DNA of 64,000 nt, taken from Malania oleifera. Taxonomy: Eukaryota > Streptophyta > Magnoliopsida > Santalales > Ximeniaceae. Below the pieces are notes generated by a model. That model saw nothing but the letters and a program-made list of their open reading frames with translations, did not search any database and was not told the DNA's origin. The stretch covers positions 5,808,001 through 5,872,000 of the forward strand of contig NC_080422.1 in NCBI RefSeq assembly GCF_029873635.1. Reading direction: 5' to 3'. Each line of letters starts with the position of its first letter. Position 1 is the stretch's first letter. Both the position numbers and the translations under genes were made by a program. Shown here one piece after another: positions 1 through 11,553 of the stretch.

Positions 1-382
1 TTTTTCCCTTGAGTATAGCACTTAATTATACGTACACCTGCAGACATATCAACAAGCAAATGAAGTGTTCCCATTACTACTTCTAATCAAAGTTTTTTTT
101 ATTATTTTTTTTTAAAAAAACTTTTAAATCACAAGGCTTACAAATGAACTTTTATTTATTTTAATCGTATGAAGTAGGTCAATGATCAAACGAGGGCATT
201 AATTATGAGTCAATCAATTAATTATCATAATAAATACAAAAAGGATACAGCCCTGCTTAAAATTTGTAACATAAAGGCATTGTGGCAATAACCAGAGAAG
301 AACTCCTGCTTATCAACATGAACATTCATATATTTAAATTTGTTGTATGCTTCATTACAGTTCAAATTTTGAAATGGTTGCC

Positions 383-462
383 GGGGGGGGGGGGGGGTGG
401 GAGAGATGTATATATATATATATATATGTATGTATATATATATATATATATATGTATGTATA
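383..462. repeat. G-run followed by TA/TG microsatellite
   Basis: A run of 15 G (383-397) is followed about ten bases later by alternating TA/TG to 462. It generates false Tyr-Ile repeat reading frames on both strands. Confidence 0.85.
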
Positions 463-668
463 TGGAGGGCAGGAGTGGGATGAGGAAATGGATATTTTGG
501 GGAGGACCGAAAGGCAATGGAACCATGGAAGCAGAAGAAGAAAAGAAGACAGGGGCTCGTGCAATGGTACAGCAAGCAACTGTTGAGGATTGACCTTTCA
601 TGGGAAAGGAAGGAAGAAAATCATAAATGGGTAGGTTTGTTCACATGCAAATACGTACGTACAGGAGG

Positions 669-670
669 GA

Positions 671-704
<34 letters not shown>
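669..704. repeat. GA microsatellite
   Basis: About 17 GA units with minor interruption near the left side. Confidence 0.85.
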
Positions 705-710
<6 letters not shown>

Positions 711-1245
711 ACTTATGAAATGAGAATGGGGGACCTTTCACGAGCTATGCATCCACTATGCAGTACTGTAGCGTTTGCCCACTTGATATTGATGATCAGA
801 AAGTGGGGGAGGGTGAGGGGGACAGGGAGAGAGAGAGAGGGGACAGGGCAGGCTACCAGAAGACCCTTTCAATAATGCCTTTACGTCTTGATTGCAGCTT
901 TGAAGGACATTGGAGGACCCCACCTCCCTAGGTTGATGTATATATGTCTTGTGTATGTATTTGTACATGAATACATATTGTCGACAATCTCATTTTATTT
1001 TGATGATTGATCCATCTCTAGCTACATCTATATATATCTTGTGAGCATATTTTAATATTATTATTATATTATTTATGTATTATATTATTATTTTATCTTA
1101 GAAAAAAAGATATACCTTAGATTGGGTTAGGGTCATTTACTCATGTATCTTATAAATGCATAAGATTAATTATATGAATGTATTTTGAATTTAGGGTTAT
1201 ATCTACTTAATATATATACATAACTTATTTATTAAGTACATGGAG

Positions 1246-1842
1246 TGTTATATTTGTGTGTGACTCTGAGACTCTTATACTTAGTAGGATTCACAAACAA
1301 AGGAAGAAAGGTATGAGTTTTTGAAGTATTCCTAAGTGGCAACAAAAGACTCGTTGACGAACGTCTTGTGCTCGTCGACGAGGAGATCCAGAGAGTAAGA
1401 AAAATTCAGAGATCCTGAGATACCGAGAGTAGGAAAATGGGTTCGTCGACAAATGTCATGTTCTCATCAACGAGTGTCCTTCTTGATCTTGTCGATGAAT
1501 CCCCTGTTCTTGTCAACGAGAAGTTCTAGGCTGTGAACAGTTTTTGAATTTTGAATTTGAACGTTGTGGTGGTTGGGTAATCGGAGGGAAACCTCCAAGA
1601 GATCGTTATATATGTCATTCTAGACATGTATTGAGAAGAAGATTGATCATTTGAGAAGTGTATTGTGTACTTTGTGATTTCCTTAGTGAAATTCTTGTGT
1701 CATTGCTTTAGTGGATGTAGACTTTGCCAAACCACGTAAATCTTGTTGTTGTTCTTGTTGTTTATCATTTACTAGTTGTGTTTCATTTACTTGCTATATT
1801 TATTCTGTCATGCATCTTAATCATTCGATCCATATCACAATA
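1246..1842 (+). repeat. 5' LTR of the Copia fragment
   Basis: It starts TGTTATATTTG and ends just before the primer binding site. It aligns along its length with the 3' LTR at 50536-51084. It contains six copies of the 12-bp GTCGAC-centred palindrome (1350-1520), upstream of an AT-rich promoter-like stretch near 1608. Confidence 0.8.
1350..1520. promoter_or_regulatory. 12-bp palindrome array in Copia LTR
   Basis: Six near-copies of CTCGTCGACGAG start at 1350, 1371, 1442, 1463, 1488 and 1509, that is 21, 71, 21, 25 and 21 bp apart. The array sits in the U3-like part of the LTR, where LTR enhancers lie. A regulatory role is inferred from position and regular spacing only. Confidence 0.6.
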
Positions 1843-4810
1843 AATTTGTTTCAGAGCGATTGTTGTTATGGCATCGGGATCGTCTTCTGCAAGATTTGAC
1901 ATCGTCAAATTTGATGGAATCGGGAATTTTGGTTTATGGCAGAGAAAAATGAAGGACATTCTTGTGCAACAAGGAATGACCAAGGCTCTACTTGATACTC
2001 AACCGGAAGGAATAGATGAGGCAACATGGGTAGATTTGAAAGCAAAGGTCACTTCTACAATACGTTTGTGTTTGGCCGACGAATTACTCTATTGAGTGAT
2101 GGGAGAGGATTCTCTTGTGCCTATATGGTGAAAGTTAGAGAGTCGATACATGTCCAAATCTCTCAATAATAAACTTTTCCTTAAGCAACATTTGTATTGG
2201 CTTAAGATGGTTGAAGGATCAAACTTAGATCAACATATATTAAAGCTTTCAATCAAATTATTAGTGATTTGATGAGAGTTGATGTTAAGTTTGATGAGGA
2301 TGACAAAACTTTGATGTTGTTAAACTCTTTACCCTCGACTCATACCTATGGAAATCTTGTGACTACTCTTACATGGGGAAAAAAACCCTTGATCTAGAAG
2401 AGGTAACAAGTGTTTTACTAAATTTTCATCAAAGATTGAAAATATGTGATGAAAGAGAAAGACTTGTAGTAAAGGGTAATAACGAACGAGACAAGGGAAA
2501 ATCCAAGTATGGATCAAGTCAGAAATCCCAAAATCAATCCAAGAAGAGGAAAGAATCTGGTGTTATAAATGTGGTAAAAAGGGGCATGTGAAATTGGAGT
2601 GTCTGGATTGGAAGAAAGGAAATTCTGAAAAAAAAAAAAAAAAACATTTGGGTACTTCAAAATTTGTAAATGTTGTTCAAGAAGGAGGTTCGGCGTGTAG
2701 TGATAGTGATATTCTATCAGTTTATGCGGGGTTGGATAATCTAACGAACTTTAGGATACTTGACTCGGCATGTTCTTATCACATGACTTCAAACAAGGAG
2801 TGATTTAGCAATTACAGGCTAGTAAATTCTGGATCAATTCTTATAAGTAATGATGTTTCTTGCAAGATCATTGGCATAGGAAATGTAAAGATAAAAATGT
2901 TTGATGGTGCTGTAAGAACGTTGTGTAATGTAAGACATATAATAGAGTTGAGGAAGAGTTTGATATCACTCATGAGTACTTTGGATTGTAATGACTTTAA
3001 TTACAAGTCCAAAGGTGGAGTTCTGACAACATGAAAAGGTAATCTAACTGTAATGAAAGGGCAAAAACTGGATAAGAATATCTACACATTACAGGGAACT
3101 ACCATTGTAGGTGGAGCTGCAGTCATAGATGCTGAATCAGATGAGACCGTCTTGTGGCATATGCGCCTTGGATATATGGGGGAACACGACATAAAAGAAC
3201 TACACAAGAGGAAATTGTTGAAGGGCTTGAAATCATGCCAACTGGAATTTTGCAGGATTTTTGTTCTTGGAAAATAGAACAAGATAAGGTTGAGATCAGC
3301 TATACACAAGACAAAGGGTATTCTTGATTATATGCATTCATATGTTTGAGGTCCGGTTAGAGTTACATCCAATGGTGGACATGTGTATTATGTGAGTTTC
3401 ATTAATGATTACTCACGGAAGGTCTGAGTTTACTTCATGCGTCACAAATCAAATACGTTTGTCAAGTTTAAGATTTGGAAGGCTGAAGTGGAAAACCTTA
3501 TAGGGAGGAGAATCAAATACTTAAGGTCGGATAATGAGACCGAGTATGCTGATTCTCGGTTTATAAAGTTTTGTGTAGAGCATGGCATCAATAGACACTT
3601 TACAATTCTCTGAACACCTCAGCAAAATGGTGTGGCAGAATGGATGAATCGAACTCTTTCTGAAAGGACTCGGTGTCTCAAATTAAATGCAGGGCTACCG
3701 AGAAACTTCTAGGTCGAGATAGTAAGTATGACTTGTTTTCTAATAAATCAATTACCAAGGGCATCACTAGAGGGTAAAGTGACAAAAAAGGTTTGGACGG
3801 GAAATGCACTAGACTACTCCGGATTGAAGGTATTCGGATGTCCAGCCTATGTTCACGTATTAAGTGGGATGAGGTCTAAGCTTGACCCAAAGTCTTGTCG
3901 TTGCATCTTTTTGAGATATCCATAGGGTATAAAGGGGTATAAGTTATGGGACCCAGTGACAAATAAGGTGGTGATTAGCAGGGATGTATTCTTTGATGAA
4001 AAGGTTATGGTAAAGCGTACTCAAGAGTATGATGAACAGAAAGAGGAGCCAGAAAGCTAGGACAGTGATGAACATGTTGTGCAAGTGGAGTTGGAAGCTT
4101 AGAGCAACGGAAATGATCATGGTCCTATGGTTGCAGGGAGCTCTAACTTGGGAAACCAGCAAGTCGACGATATTCCTATATGGAGATCCAGATCCACTAT
4201 CAGACCTCCACCAAGGTATGGATTTGAAAAGTTAGTATCTTATGCTTTTCTTATTAGTTGCAACGATCCAACTACATTTCAAGAGGCACTGCATGACCAG
4301 GAGAAAGATAGGTGGATGGGTGCGATGATTGAGGAGATGAAATCATTACATAAGAATCAAACTTGGGATTTGGTGGAGCTTCCAGATGGGAAGAGACTGA
4401 TAGGTTGCAAATAGATATATAGGAAGAAGGAAGAAATTTCACAATAGGAATGAGAGAAATTCAAGGTACGGTTGGTAGTAAAAGGATACTCACAGAAGAA
4501 GGGGATAAATTATAATGAGATCTTTTCTCTAGTGATTCGACATACTTCTATCATAATTGTGTTGGAGTTGGTAGCTCATTATAATCTTCATTTGGAACAA
4601 ATGGATGTAAAGACGACGTTTCTTCATGGTGACTTGGAGGAACAAATCTATATGGTACAGCCGGAGGGATTCATTGAACCGGGAAAAAAAAAATTTTGTT
4701 TGCAGGTTGAAGAAATCTCTTTATGGGCCGAAACAGTCTCCAAGGCAATGGTATAAATAGTTTGATTCTTATATGATCAAGATTGACTACAAGAGATGTG
4801 AGTATGACTA

Positions 4811-7399
4811 CTAAGACTCCCTAAGACCATTGACAATCTCCTCAGCTAGTTTTTTTTCTCTTAATTATGAATGATCATCACGATTTGTCCAACACATAAA
4901 TCAAGGTACAATTCTAGTGTTAACAATTATATTTACACAAAATGTACATACACTATATCTCACTTGCATGAAAAAATAACCAACACATATGATTGGTATA
5001 TTACTATAACAGTCATCCTCCAAGATTTTCTTATGATAAAAAAATAAATTTATTATATATTAAAGTAGGGAAAGTCAACATATTGCCACAAATTTTATAA
5101 TATACTAATAATGAAAAATCGACAGAAAGAGTTGTATACTAAAATTTGACTCATTATCCATATAGTTTATTTTTTAATTAGCACAATATATCTATAAATT
5201 TTGTATATCAGAATTAAGAAAAGAATATTGGGAAAAAGTATTCAAATTTCTATTGACTAATGAAATAATATGTAGAATCAATTTTTGTACATGTATTTCT
5301 TACAACAAATAATAATATTCATTCAATCACATAATTAGTTTTGCGGACTTCAAATTCTCGTGAGATGAAAGAGTACGAAAAGAAAGGGAAAGAGATGAGA
5401 TGGAGATGGGAGAGGGGACGCGTGGCAGAGAAAGCTGCTGTACTGAATGCTGTCAAAAGTGACCTCAATTCCTCCCAACACTAACTGCAAAAAGTACCTT
5501 TTTATCACAAGTTGAGGGGGCCCCACACGGTGACCCAAAATTCGTCCTGGGTCTGGGCCTGGGCCTGGGCCTTGGTGTCCTTCACTAGGGCATGTGACCC
5601 ACCAGCTGGTACCAACCCCAACCCCCGCTGCGCATTTCCATGTGTGCCCCTTCCCTACCCTCTCGACCAAGTCCACATTCTACAAAATTCTCAATTCAAT
5701 TTTGTTTTATGCTATAAAGCTATTTTTTTTAAATTTTGGGGGTCCATGAAATTTGTATTTTTGCCCTTAAAAATTAATTTTATTTTTTGTGCTCCCCCTC
5801 CCATGTAAATCCAAAGAGCCTCGATCGGAAGTCAATTGAACGAGATTACGAGACAAATCACTTATTATCCGGTTACTTAAAGACTAAGTGGGCACGAGGC
5901 AAGCGGAGAACTTCACCTAAGAAGTCAAATAAGATGAATAATTAAATACCAAATTGCTTGATGAACACTTAGATGACAAATTTCACTCAATCAGTTGGAG
6001 GTTCGCGTAATTATCAATCAACAAGACAGGTGAGCATAGGCAAGTGTGTCGACTATAAAAGATCAATTATAATAACTAGGCTTTTAGTATTTAGAAAAAA
6101 TTTCAATTTATAATTATACTCTTGATATTTAGGCATGTCCTCTATAACTTTCAAAGAAAAAATTGGTTGTCCTTTTTTTTTTTTTCTTTCAAGATTTCAT
6201 TTTATTTATAGATAAGTGTCTTACCCAATTGTTGCATTTTCGCAGCTTAAACATTTTAAATGACCTCCGATGATTATTTCACATAATTAGACTGAACTGG
6301 GCGATTATTATTTTGTGTTTGATATGTTGTTTTTTCAAAGCATATGATAGAACATTTGTATATATTTTTTTATGTTGTTGGACTTTTGTACCTTTTAGAT
6401 CTTAATACATTAAAAATAGGGCGAGTGTACTTATTGAAGCTTAATGAATGAAACAAACTCGCCCTTAAAAATTATGCCCACCTTCTTTTGCCTCTTCCTT
6501 AGGCTAATTAAGATTATGCTACGCAATAAAAACAATCCGTCCTTACTTGGAATTTCTTTCACATTGCATTTAAGTGAAGCCAAAGATCAACTTAGTGCAC
6601 TTGTCATGACCATGATTATGAGCTCAAACTTCATTCCCTCTCCTATCCAAAATACTCAGAAAAAAAAAAAAAAAAATCTAACCTACTTAGAGCAACTCTG
6701 GTAGACTTGTTTAGAATAGTTTTGCTTGCCCATGTACCTTACACATGGTTGCTCTCGTGAGATCCATTCTTTATGTCACCTATAACGGGCTCTATTCCTA
6801 ATAATTGTTAAATAAACAATTTTATTGGGTTCAATTTCCAAAGAAAACAAAAAAAATAGTAGATATAAGTGGACAATTTAGTTTTCTAAATCCATTTAAA
6901 ACTAATTTCCATTTAATATATTCTATTAAAAACACCCAAAAAAAAACTATATAAATTATTTACTTCCGCACCAAATGACAACTTAATTAACTAATCAAAA
7001 TTTAGATAAAATTTAAAGAAAATATGGAATTATAGATGTAAAGTATTTTATCAAGTCTACTCTTGCCTCTCATTCACAAACTTAAAAATAATATTATACT
7101 CTAGAATCCCCCTTTATTCCCAAGTTTTATTAAGCTAATATGTTTTGGGAATTTGAATTTAATGTTTGTCACTTTATTCATGTGCATAAGAATTGGAATT
7201 TGTTGGACCATAACCTTTCTAGGATGGCTGTTAACTATTATAAGTTTGTTTTTTTCAAAAATTGTTTTTTTCTTGAAGGGCACTTTAGTCATCTGGAGAA
7301 AGGCCAATGTAAAATATTAGACCAAAAAACAGAGCACCAGGATGTGAAGTTGTGAACACGGAGTGAAAAAGTCCAATGTAGGATGCTGTACTATGCATC
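4811..7399. other. intergenic region upstream of the ERF gene
   Basis: Mostly AT-rich DNA without a recognisable gene. A GC-richer patch at about 5390-5680 contains a short GGGCCT-type repeat (about 5551-5570) and open frames on both strands, but none resembles a known family. The last several hundred bases form the upstream region of the ERF gene. Confidence 0.55.
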
Positions 7400-7407
7400 T
7401 ATAAATA
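7400..7407 (+). promoter_or_regulatory. TATA box of the ERF gene
   Basis: TATAAATA lies about 450 bases upstream of the ERF start codon and is followed by a long CT-rich leader, which is usual for plant 5' UTRs. Transcription would start near 7430. Confidence 0.6.
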
Positions 7408-7526
7408 TTCACAGAGACAGAGGCCAACCTTGTACTCAACCAAGCAACTAGTTTAGACCCTTTTCTTCAACACCTCAAAAGCTTCTCATCCCTTCTCTTC
7501 AATTCAAAGTGTTAAAGGGTTTGCTT

Positions 7527-7610
7527 ATGCAAATCTCTGTCTCTGGTTTTCTGAAACCCTCAAAACATTCTTCATCTTGGGATTCAAATCTCTCCTCATT
7601 TCTTCTTTGA
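7527..7610 (+). promoter_or_regulatory. upstream ORF in the ERF leader (27 codons)
   Basis: The only clear ATG seen between the putative transcription start and the ERF start codon opens a 27-codon frame beginning MQISVSGF and ending TGA at 7608-7610, about 245 bases before the main ATG. Such uORFs often lower translation of transcription-factor mRNAs. Whether the peptide matters is unknown. Confidence 0.4.
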
Positions 7611-7856
7611 TCCACCTTTTTTTTTTTGGATCGCTTGGCTTCTGAGCAAGAATCAGAAGCCCTTTTCTTTTATCCCTCTCTCCTGATCTGCGTTCTCTGT
7701 TTTTTGGACAAGTCTAGTTTTCAATTTAGTTTTTCAGGCTTTCTCCCCTCATTTGCAGTGGAAAAGGGATCAATTTTTTAGTACCCTGTTTCCTGCACGT
7801 TATTTTCTGTGCACTCTGCAAACCCCTAATTCTCAACAGAGAAATTTTCAAAAATT

Positions 7857-8786
7857 ATGGAAAGAATGCAAGAAAACAGCCTTCAATTCCCACTCGCCCA
7901 TGGCGAAAACATCAGGTCTTCCTTATCTCAACTCATATTAAGTGGTGGCACCAACACCTTGGACTCAATTTTCTCCCATTACCCTCCATCAACCTCCATC
8001 GCCGCCACTGTTGTGGAACCACTTGGCACTTCTGTCTACCTGAAACAGAGAGATATGCTACAAAAGTTCTGCCAAGGAAACAGAGAAAATGGCTATGGCA
8101 CAATAGCAAGCAGTTCTCTAACCAACCCACTTCAAAATTCTGCATACAGAAGCTCATATATTAACCCATGCAAAAAGAAGTTATACAGAGGAGTGAGGCA
8201 GAGGCATTGGGGGAAGTGGGTGGCCGAGATAAGACTCCCCCAGAACAGAATGAGGGTCTGGTTGGGCACTTATGATTCTGCAGAAGCTGCAGCCTACGCT
8301 TATGATCGCGCGGCGTACAAGCTCCGGGGAGAGTATGCTCGCTTGAATTTCCCAAACCTGAGGGATGCAAGCAAGCTTGGATTTGGAGATTCTGCAAGAT
8401 TGAATGCTTTGAAGAGCTCTGTGGACGCCAAGATTCAAGCAATTTGCCAAAAGGTGAAGAGGGAGAAGGCTAATAGGAGCAGAGAGAAGAGCGGAAGCAA
8501 GGGAGATGGTGATGGTGGAGGAGGTGAGACGGCAGTGGGGGGGAACTCATCTTTGTCATCTTCACCGTTGCTGTCGCCGGTGGGTTTTGGCAATGGATGG
8601 GGCGGCGAATTGGTTTCACCAGCTGTTTCTGAAGATGGATTTGGGAAGGGTGATAATTCTCCACCATCCTCTGTTTCTACAGATTGCCCCGTTCTTTGGA
8701 CAGAGGAAATGGGTTTTGAAGATTGTTCACTGGCAAGGATGCCTTCATTCGATCCAGAGCTGATTTGGGAAGTTCTTGCCAACTAG
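7857..8786 (+). CDS. ERF061: AP2/ERF transcription factor, DREB A-6 / ERF group I (ERF061-like)
   Basis: An intronless 309-residue protein with one AP2 DNA-binding domain at residues about 109-166: YRGVRQ at 110-115, WVAEIR at 121-126, WLG at 135-137 and an AYAYDRAA helix. The Val of WVAEIR is the DREB-type residue; the [15 protein letters not shown] stretch and the LNFPNL end match group I factors, ERF061 best from memory. Flanks are low in complexity: a Ser/Thr-rich N-terminus, a basic Lys/Arg stretch after the AP2 domain (about 198-213, possible nuclear localisation), a Gly/Ser-rich linker and an acidic C-terminus ending [11 protein letters not shown] that may activate transcription. The family acts in the nucleus on GCC-box or DRE-type promoter elements, often in stress or development. 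The first ATG was taken as start. Single-exon structure is normal for this family. The exact orthologue is unconfirmed. Confidence 0.93.
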   Translation: MERMQENSLQFPLAHGENIRSSLSQLILSGGTNTLDSIFSHYPPSTSIAATVVEPLGTSVYLKQRDMLQKFCQGNRENGYGTIASSSLTNPLQNSAYRSSYINPCKKKLYRGVRQRHWGKWVAEIRLPQNRMRVWLGTYDSAEAAAYAYDRAAYKLRGEYARLNFPNLRDASKLGFGDSARLNALKSSVDAKIQAICQKVKREKANRSREKSGSKGDGDGGGGETAVGGNSSLSSSPLLSPVGFGNGWGGELVSPAVSEDGFGKGDNSPPSSVSTDCPVLWTEEMGFEDCSLARMPSFDPELIWEVLAN

Positions 8787-11553
8787 CATAGCGATCGAGA
8801 TCCTCTAATGTTACTCTTTGATGGAGTTCTATGGAATTGAAGAACTGTGATGCAGTATTATCAGTAGTGTTAACAAACACTTAACTATGTTTCTTTCCTT
8901 GCCATAGCGTTTTTTTTTTTCTAGATCTGAGATTGCCAAACAATGCTTTAGATTTAGAGAAGCATTTGTCTGCATGTTGAGGTCTGCTACATGTAAATGG
9001 TAGATTTGGGTGATGGAGTACTTAATATGTTTTTTAGTAATTTCGTTCTTCAATGCTCTGTTTTAAGGTTTTGTGTGTTCCAGTAATTTTGGTAGAGCTC
9101 CTTCCCATTCTCTTGTTTTGCTTTTTGTGTTGGGCATGAAAAAAGGTTTGGTTGATTATCTGGAAAATCTGGATAGGGGCAACTGGAGTTTGATAATGAA
9201 GAAATAATTGACTCTCTCTCTCTCTCTCTAAATACCGGTCCTTAAAGTTCGTACTAAAAATTTGAATGCCAAGTTGGGTTTGGACTTAGCTTGAGATAGC
9301 AGCCTAGCAGATCTCATAAAAATAAAATTACCTTTTCATTTGTTGAATTTTTTTTGTCACATATGTTTATTAATGTTGTCATATGTAAACATAACATGAA
9401 ATCTTGAAACTTTTGATACGCTTGTCAGCATGTTAACTCAAACCATGATATCTTGAATTCATAATTATTTTCTAATTTTATTTTATTTTATTTTAAATTA
9501 AGCTTCAGACACAATTTTATTCAATTGTATATTAAAGTATTTTTTCGTTGTGAATTGCACAAACTCAGTTAAAAACATAATAGGCTGAGTTTAAATTTAA
9601 ACATCATAGAAACATAGGACCATGTGTGGACACACATTGGAGCAGAATTTTCAAGCACTAATTTTGACAGAACAAAAATGTTGGATAAATAAATAACATA
9701 TCAACTAAAAGGTACGAAATGTGAGTTTTAAAATGAATGACTAATGTGTTAAAAGTTAAATTAAGGAATGAATGTATTTGCAGTAAGTCAGTGATATCAT
9801 CAAAAGAAGATAAGATAAGATTCGATTTAAATAGTTTTGAGTATTTGAAATGCATGCCAAATAATGCACCAGTAAAAAGGAGTGAGTTATTATTATTAAT
9901 TGTAGAAAGGGTAGAAGTAAAAATAAAATAACTTTGAACAAAATAATGAGAAAGAATTTATTAACTTTTAAGTTAGTAAAAAGAAAATATCTTAATCATG
10001 AAAAAAGATTCATACAAGTAAAATTTAGAGCAGAGTGTGTTTCTTCTCTATTTTGTTGGCTTATAGGCTTTGGCGCCCATTTTTTAAAACTATTGGAGAT
10101 TAAATTTATCATTTGAAGACATGAATATTGAGCCATAGTGCTACATATACTGGGCTTGATGAGCCTTTTTGTTGATGTATCAAGTCATTTTCATTTTTCA
10201 TTTGGTAGCTTTAATTGTTCTTCTGCGGCAGCTACAAGAGGGAGCTCTGAATTTTGTTTTTTTTTTTTTTTTTTTTTTTTGGGTTATTCCCTTGGGTACA
10301 TATAGTGGGGCTTGAGATTGAATTTTGTTATTTTCATTTCTAGATGGATTTTTTTCAGTTGACAGATTGTGGATGCCATTTTTCGTCGCTTCATATTTGT
10401 GGTATAGGTGCCAAATGTAGTGTCCAAAGGCAACAACAATAATGACTTGGGGACTGGCTGTGAAGAGAATTGATTGCTAATTGCTTAGATTTTAGATGAT
10501 GTGTTCTTTTATTCTTATTTTTCCATTGTTACATGGGACGGTTGGGATTTGAAAAAAATCAAAAAGGGATTGGCCCTAGTTTCTCGTGAGGACTGACTTG
10601 AGCTTAAACTTTAAACAGCGCATGGCCGAAGTCAATTTATCCAATTGACAAGCCCACTTGATGGCATAATGTACACACATCTAAAAGGTTGAAGTTGAAA
10701 CTTGAAACCTCAATCACCACCTGTTGTCTGTTGATGGATGGAACAAGTCACATTCTTTTTGGGGTTGTGCTCTATAGATAACACATCTCAAGTTGCAGAA
10801 GAAAATGCAGAGGGCAAAATAAAGAAGGAAATAAAGAGGGGATTGGGGGATTTTATTAAGAGGTAGGGGCAAAGAGGTGGCCTGACTTATTACGAGAATG
10901 AGTCGGCCAACGTTTCCCAGCTTATCCTCCACGCACTGCTGCTGCCTATGAATGATGCAGAAAGCTGCTTAAGAAGTGTGTGTGGTCCTTCTGTCCCATA
11001 TCATTCATGCATAAATAGATGTGCAAAACGTGTAACACTCTTCTCTATTCATTTTTCTTTTATGAGGCTCTGGGCCGTGATTCCAGTTTTTGTGAAACAA
11101 GACAGGTAGCAGTGCAATGACCCAGTTTTAATTTAGGTCTTTAAAATATCTATGCAATGTATGCAACTATTCCATTCATGTGCAATGCCCCTCCCCCCAA
11201 AAACAAAAAAAAGAAAAAATACAGACTATTAAGATCGAATTAGCATATAAAAGGTCTGGCAAAATCACTAATGCAGCTAGAAATACCCAGTTGGGATATG
11301 GCTCTGAAGGGTGAATATAACATGTACCAAAAACAAAATATATGTTTTCTTTCCCTGGTTGAGAGATCGAAACAGTATCGCTTTCTTAAATTTCTTTCTA
11401 AATTGTTAAAGGGGCAGGATAATTTTACAACTTGACAACAGTACATAAAATTACTAACATTTTTTTTTACATTCATTGTTAGGCATAATTCTAGCATATA
11501 TTGTTGAAAACCTTGGAAACCAGGCAAGTAATGATGAAGCAGATAAAAGAGCA
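8787..11553. other. convergent intergenic region between ERF and primase genes
   Basis: This holds the ERF 3' UTR and, at the right side, the primase 3' UTR (minus strand). The middle is AT-rich with a CT microsatellite (about 9211-9228) and a T-run (about 10257-10280). No further gene, RNA gene or clear transposon was recognised. The open frames here are short and lack domains. Confidence 0.55.

Larger units (their letters stand above)
1..1245. other. AT-rich non-coding flank
   Basis: No gene is recognised here. Open frames in this stretch are made of TA/TG, G and GA simple repeats and show no domain. It holds a G-run, a TA/TG microsatellite, a GA microsatellite and AT-rich DNA up to the start of a Copia LTR. 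Position next to a retroelement and lack of coding signal suggest intergenic DNA. Confidence 0.6.
1246..4810 (+). mobile_element. Copia LTR retrotransposon, 5' part only (Tork/Tnt1-like), fossil
   Basis: A broken Copia element reading rightward. In order it shows a 5' LTR (1246-1842), a tRNA-iMet type primer binding site (about 1845-1857), gag (from about 1868, with the KFDGIGNFGLWQ motif typical of Tnt1-like gag, and a zinc-knuckle region near 2560-2590), protease (LDSACSYHM near 2757-2785), GAG-pre-integrase and integrase (about 3120-3760) and the start of reverse transcriptase (about 4270-4810). Homology to its relative at 44254-51084 stops at about 4810, so the second half of RT, RNase H and the 3' LTR are missing. 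It carries well over ten breaks and is not functional. No TSD can be assigned because one end is lost. Confidence 0.9.

Noticed and set aside
225-601. Overlapping open frames of 74-116 codons on both strands
   Set aside because: They are created by the G-run and TA/TG microsatellite (Tyr-Ile and Pro/Gly runs) and have no domain.
1350-1520. CRISPR-like reading of the regularly spaced palindromes
   Set aside because: Repeats are degenerate and 12 bp, spacers are 9 bp and similar to each other, and the context is a plant LTR; no cas genes are present.
5350-5676. 108-codon minus-strand frame, Gly/Pro-rich
   Set aside because: Driven by the GGGCCT repeat; no recognisable domain and no splice or promoter context that supports it.
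8161-8782. Antisense open frames of 65-115 codons across the ERF gene
   Set aside because: They are shadows of the AP2 coding sequence; the sense frame has a complete conserved domain.
10850-10925. Possible microRNA-like hairpin around TGGCCTGACT..AGTCGGCCA
   Set aside because: The stem is only about nine pairs with a bulge and does not resemble a known plant microRNA precursor.
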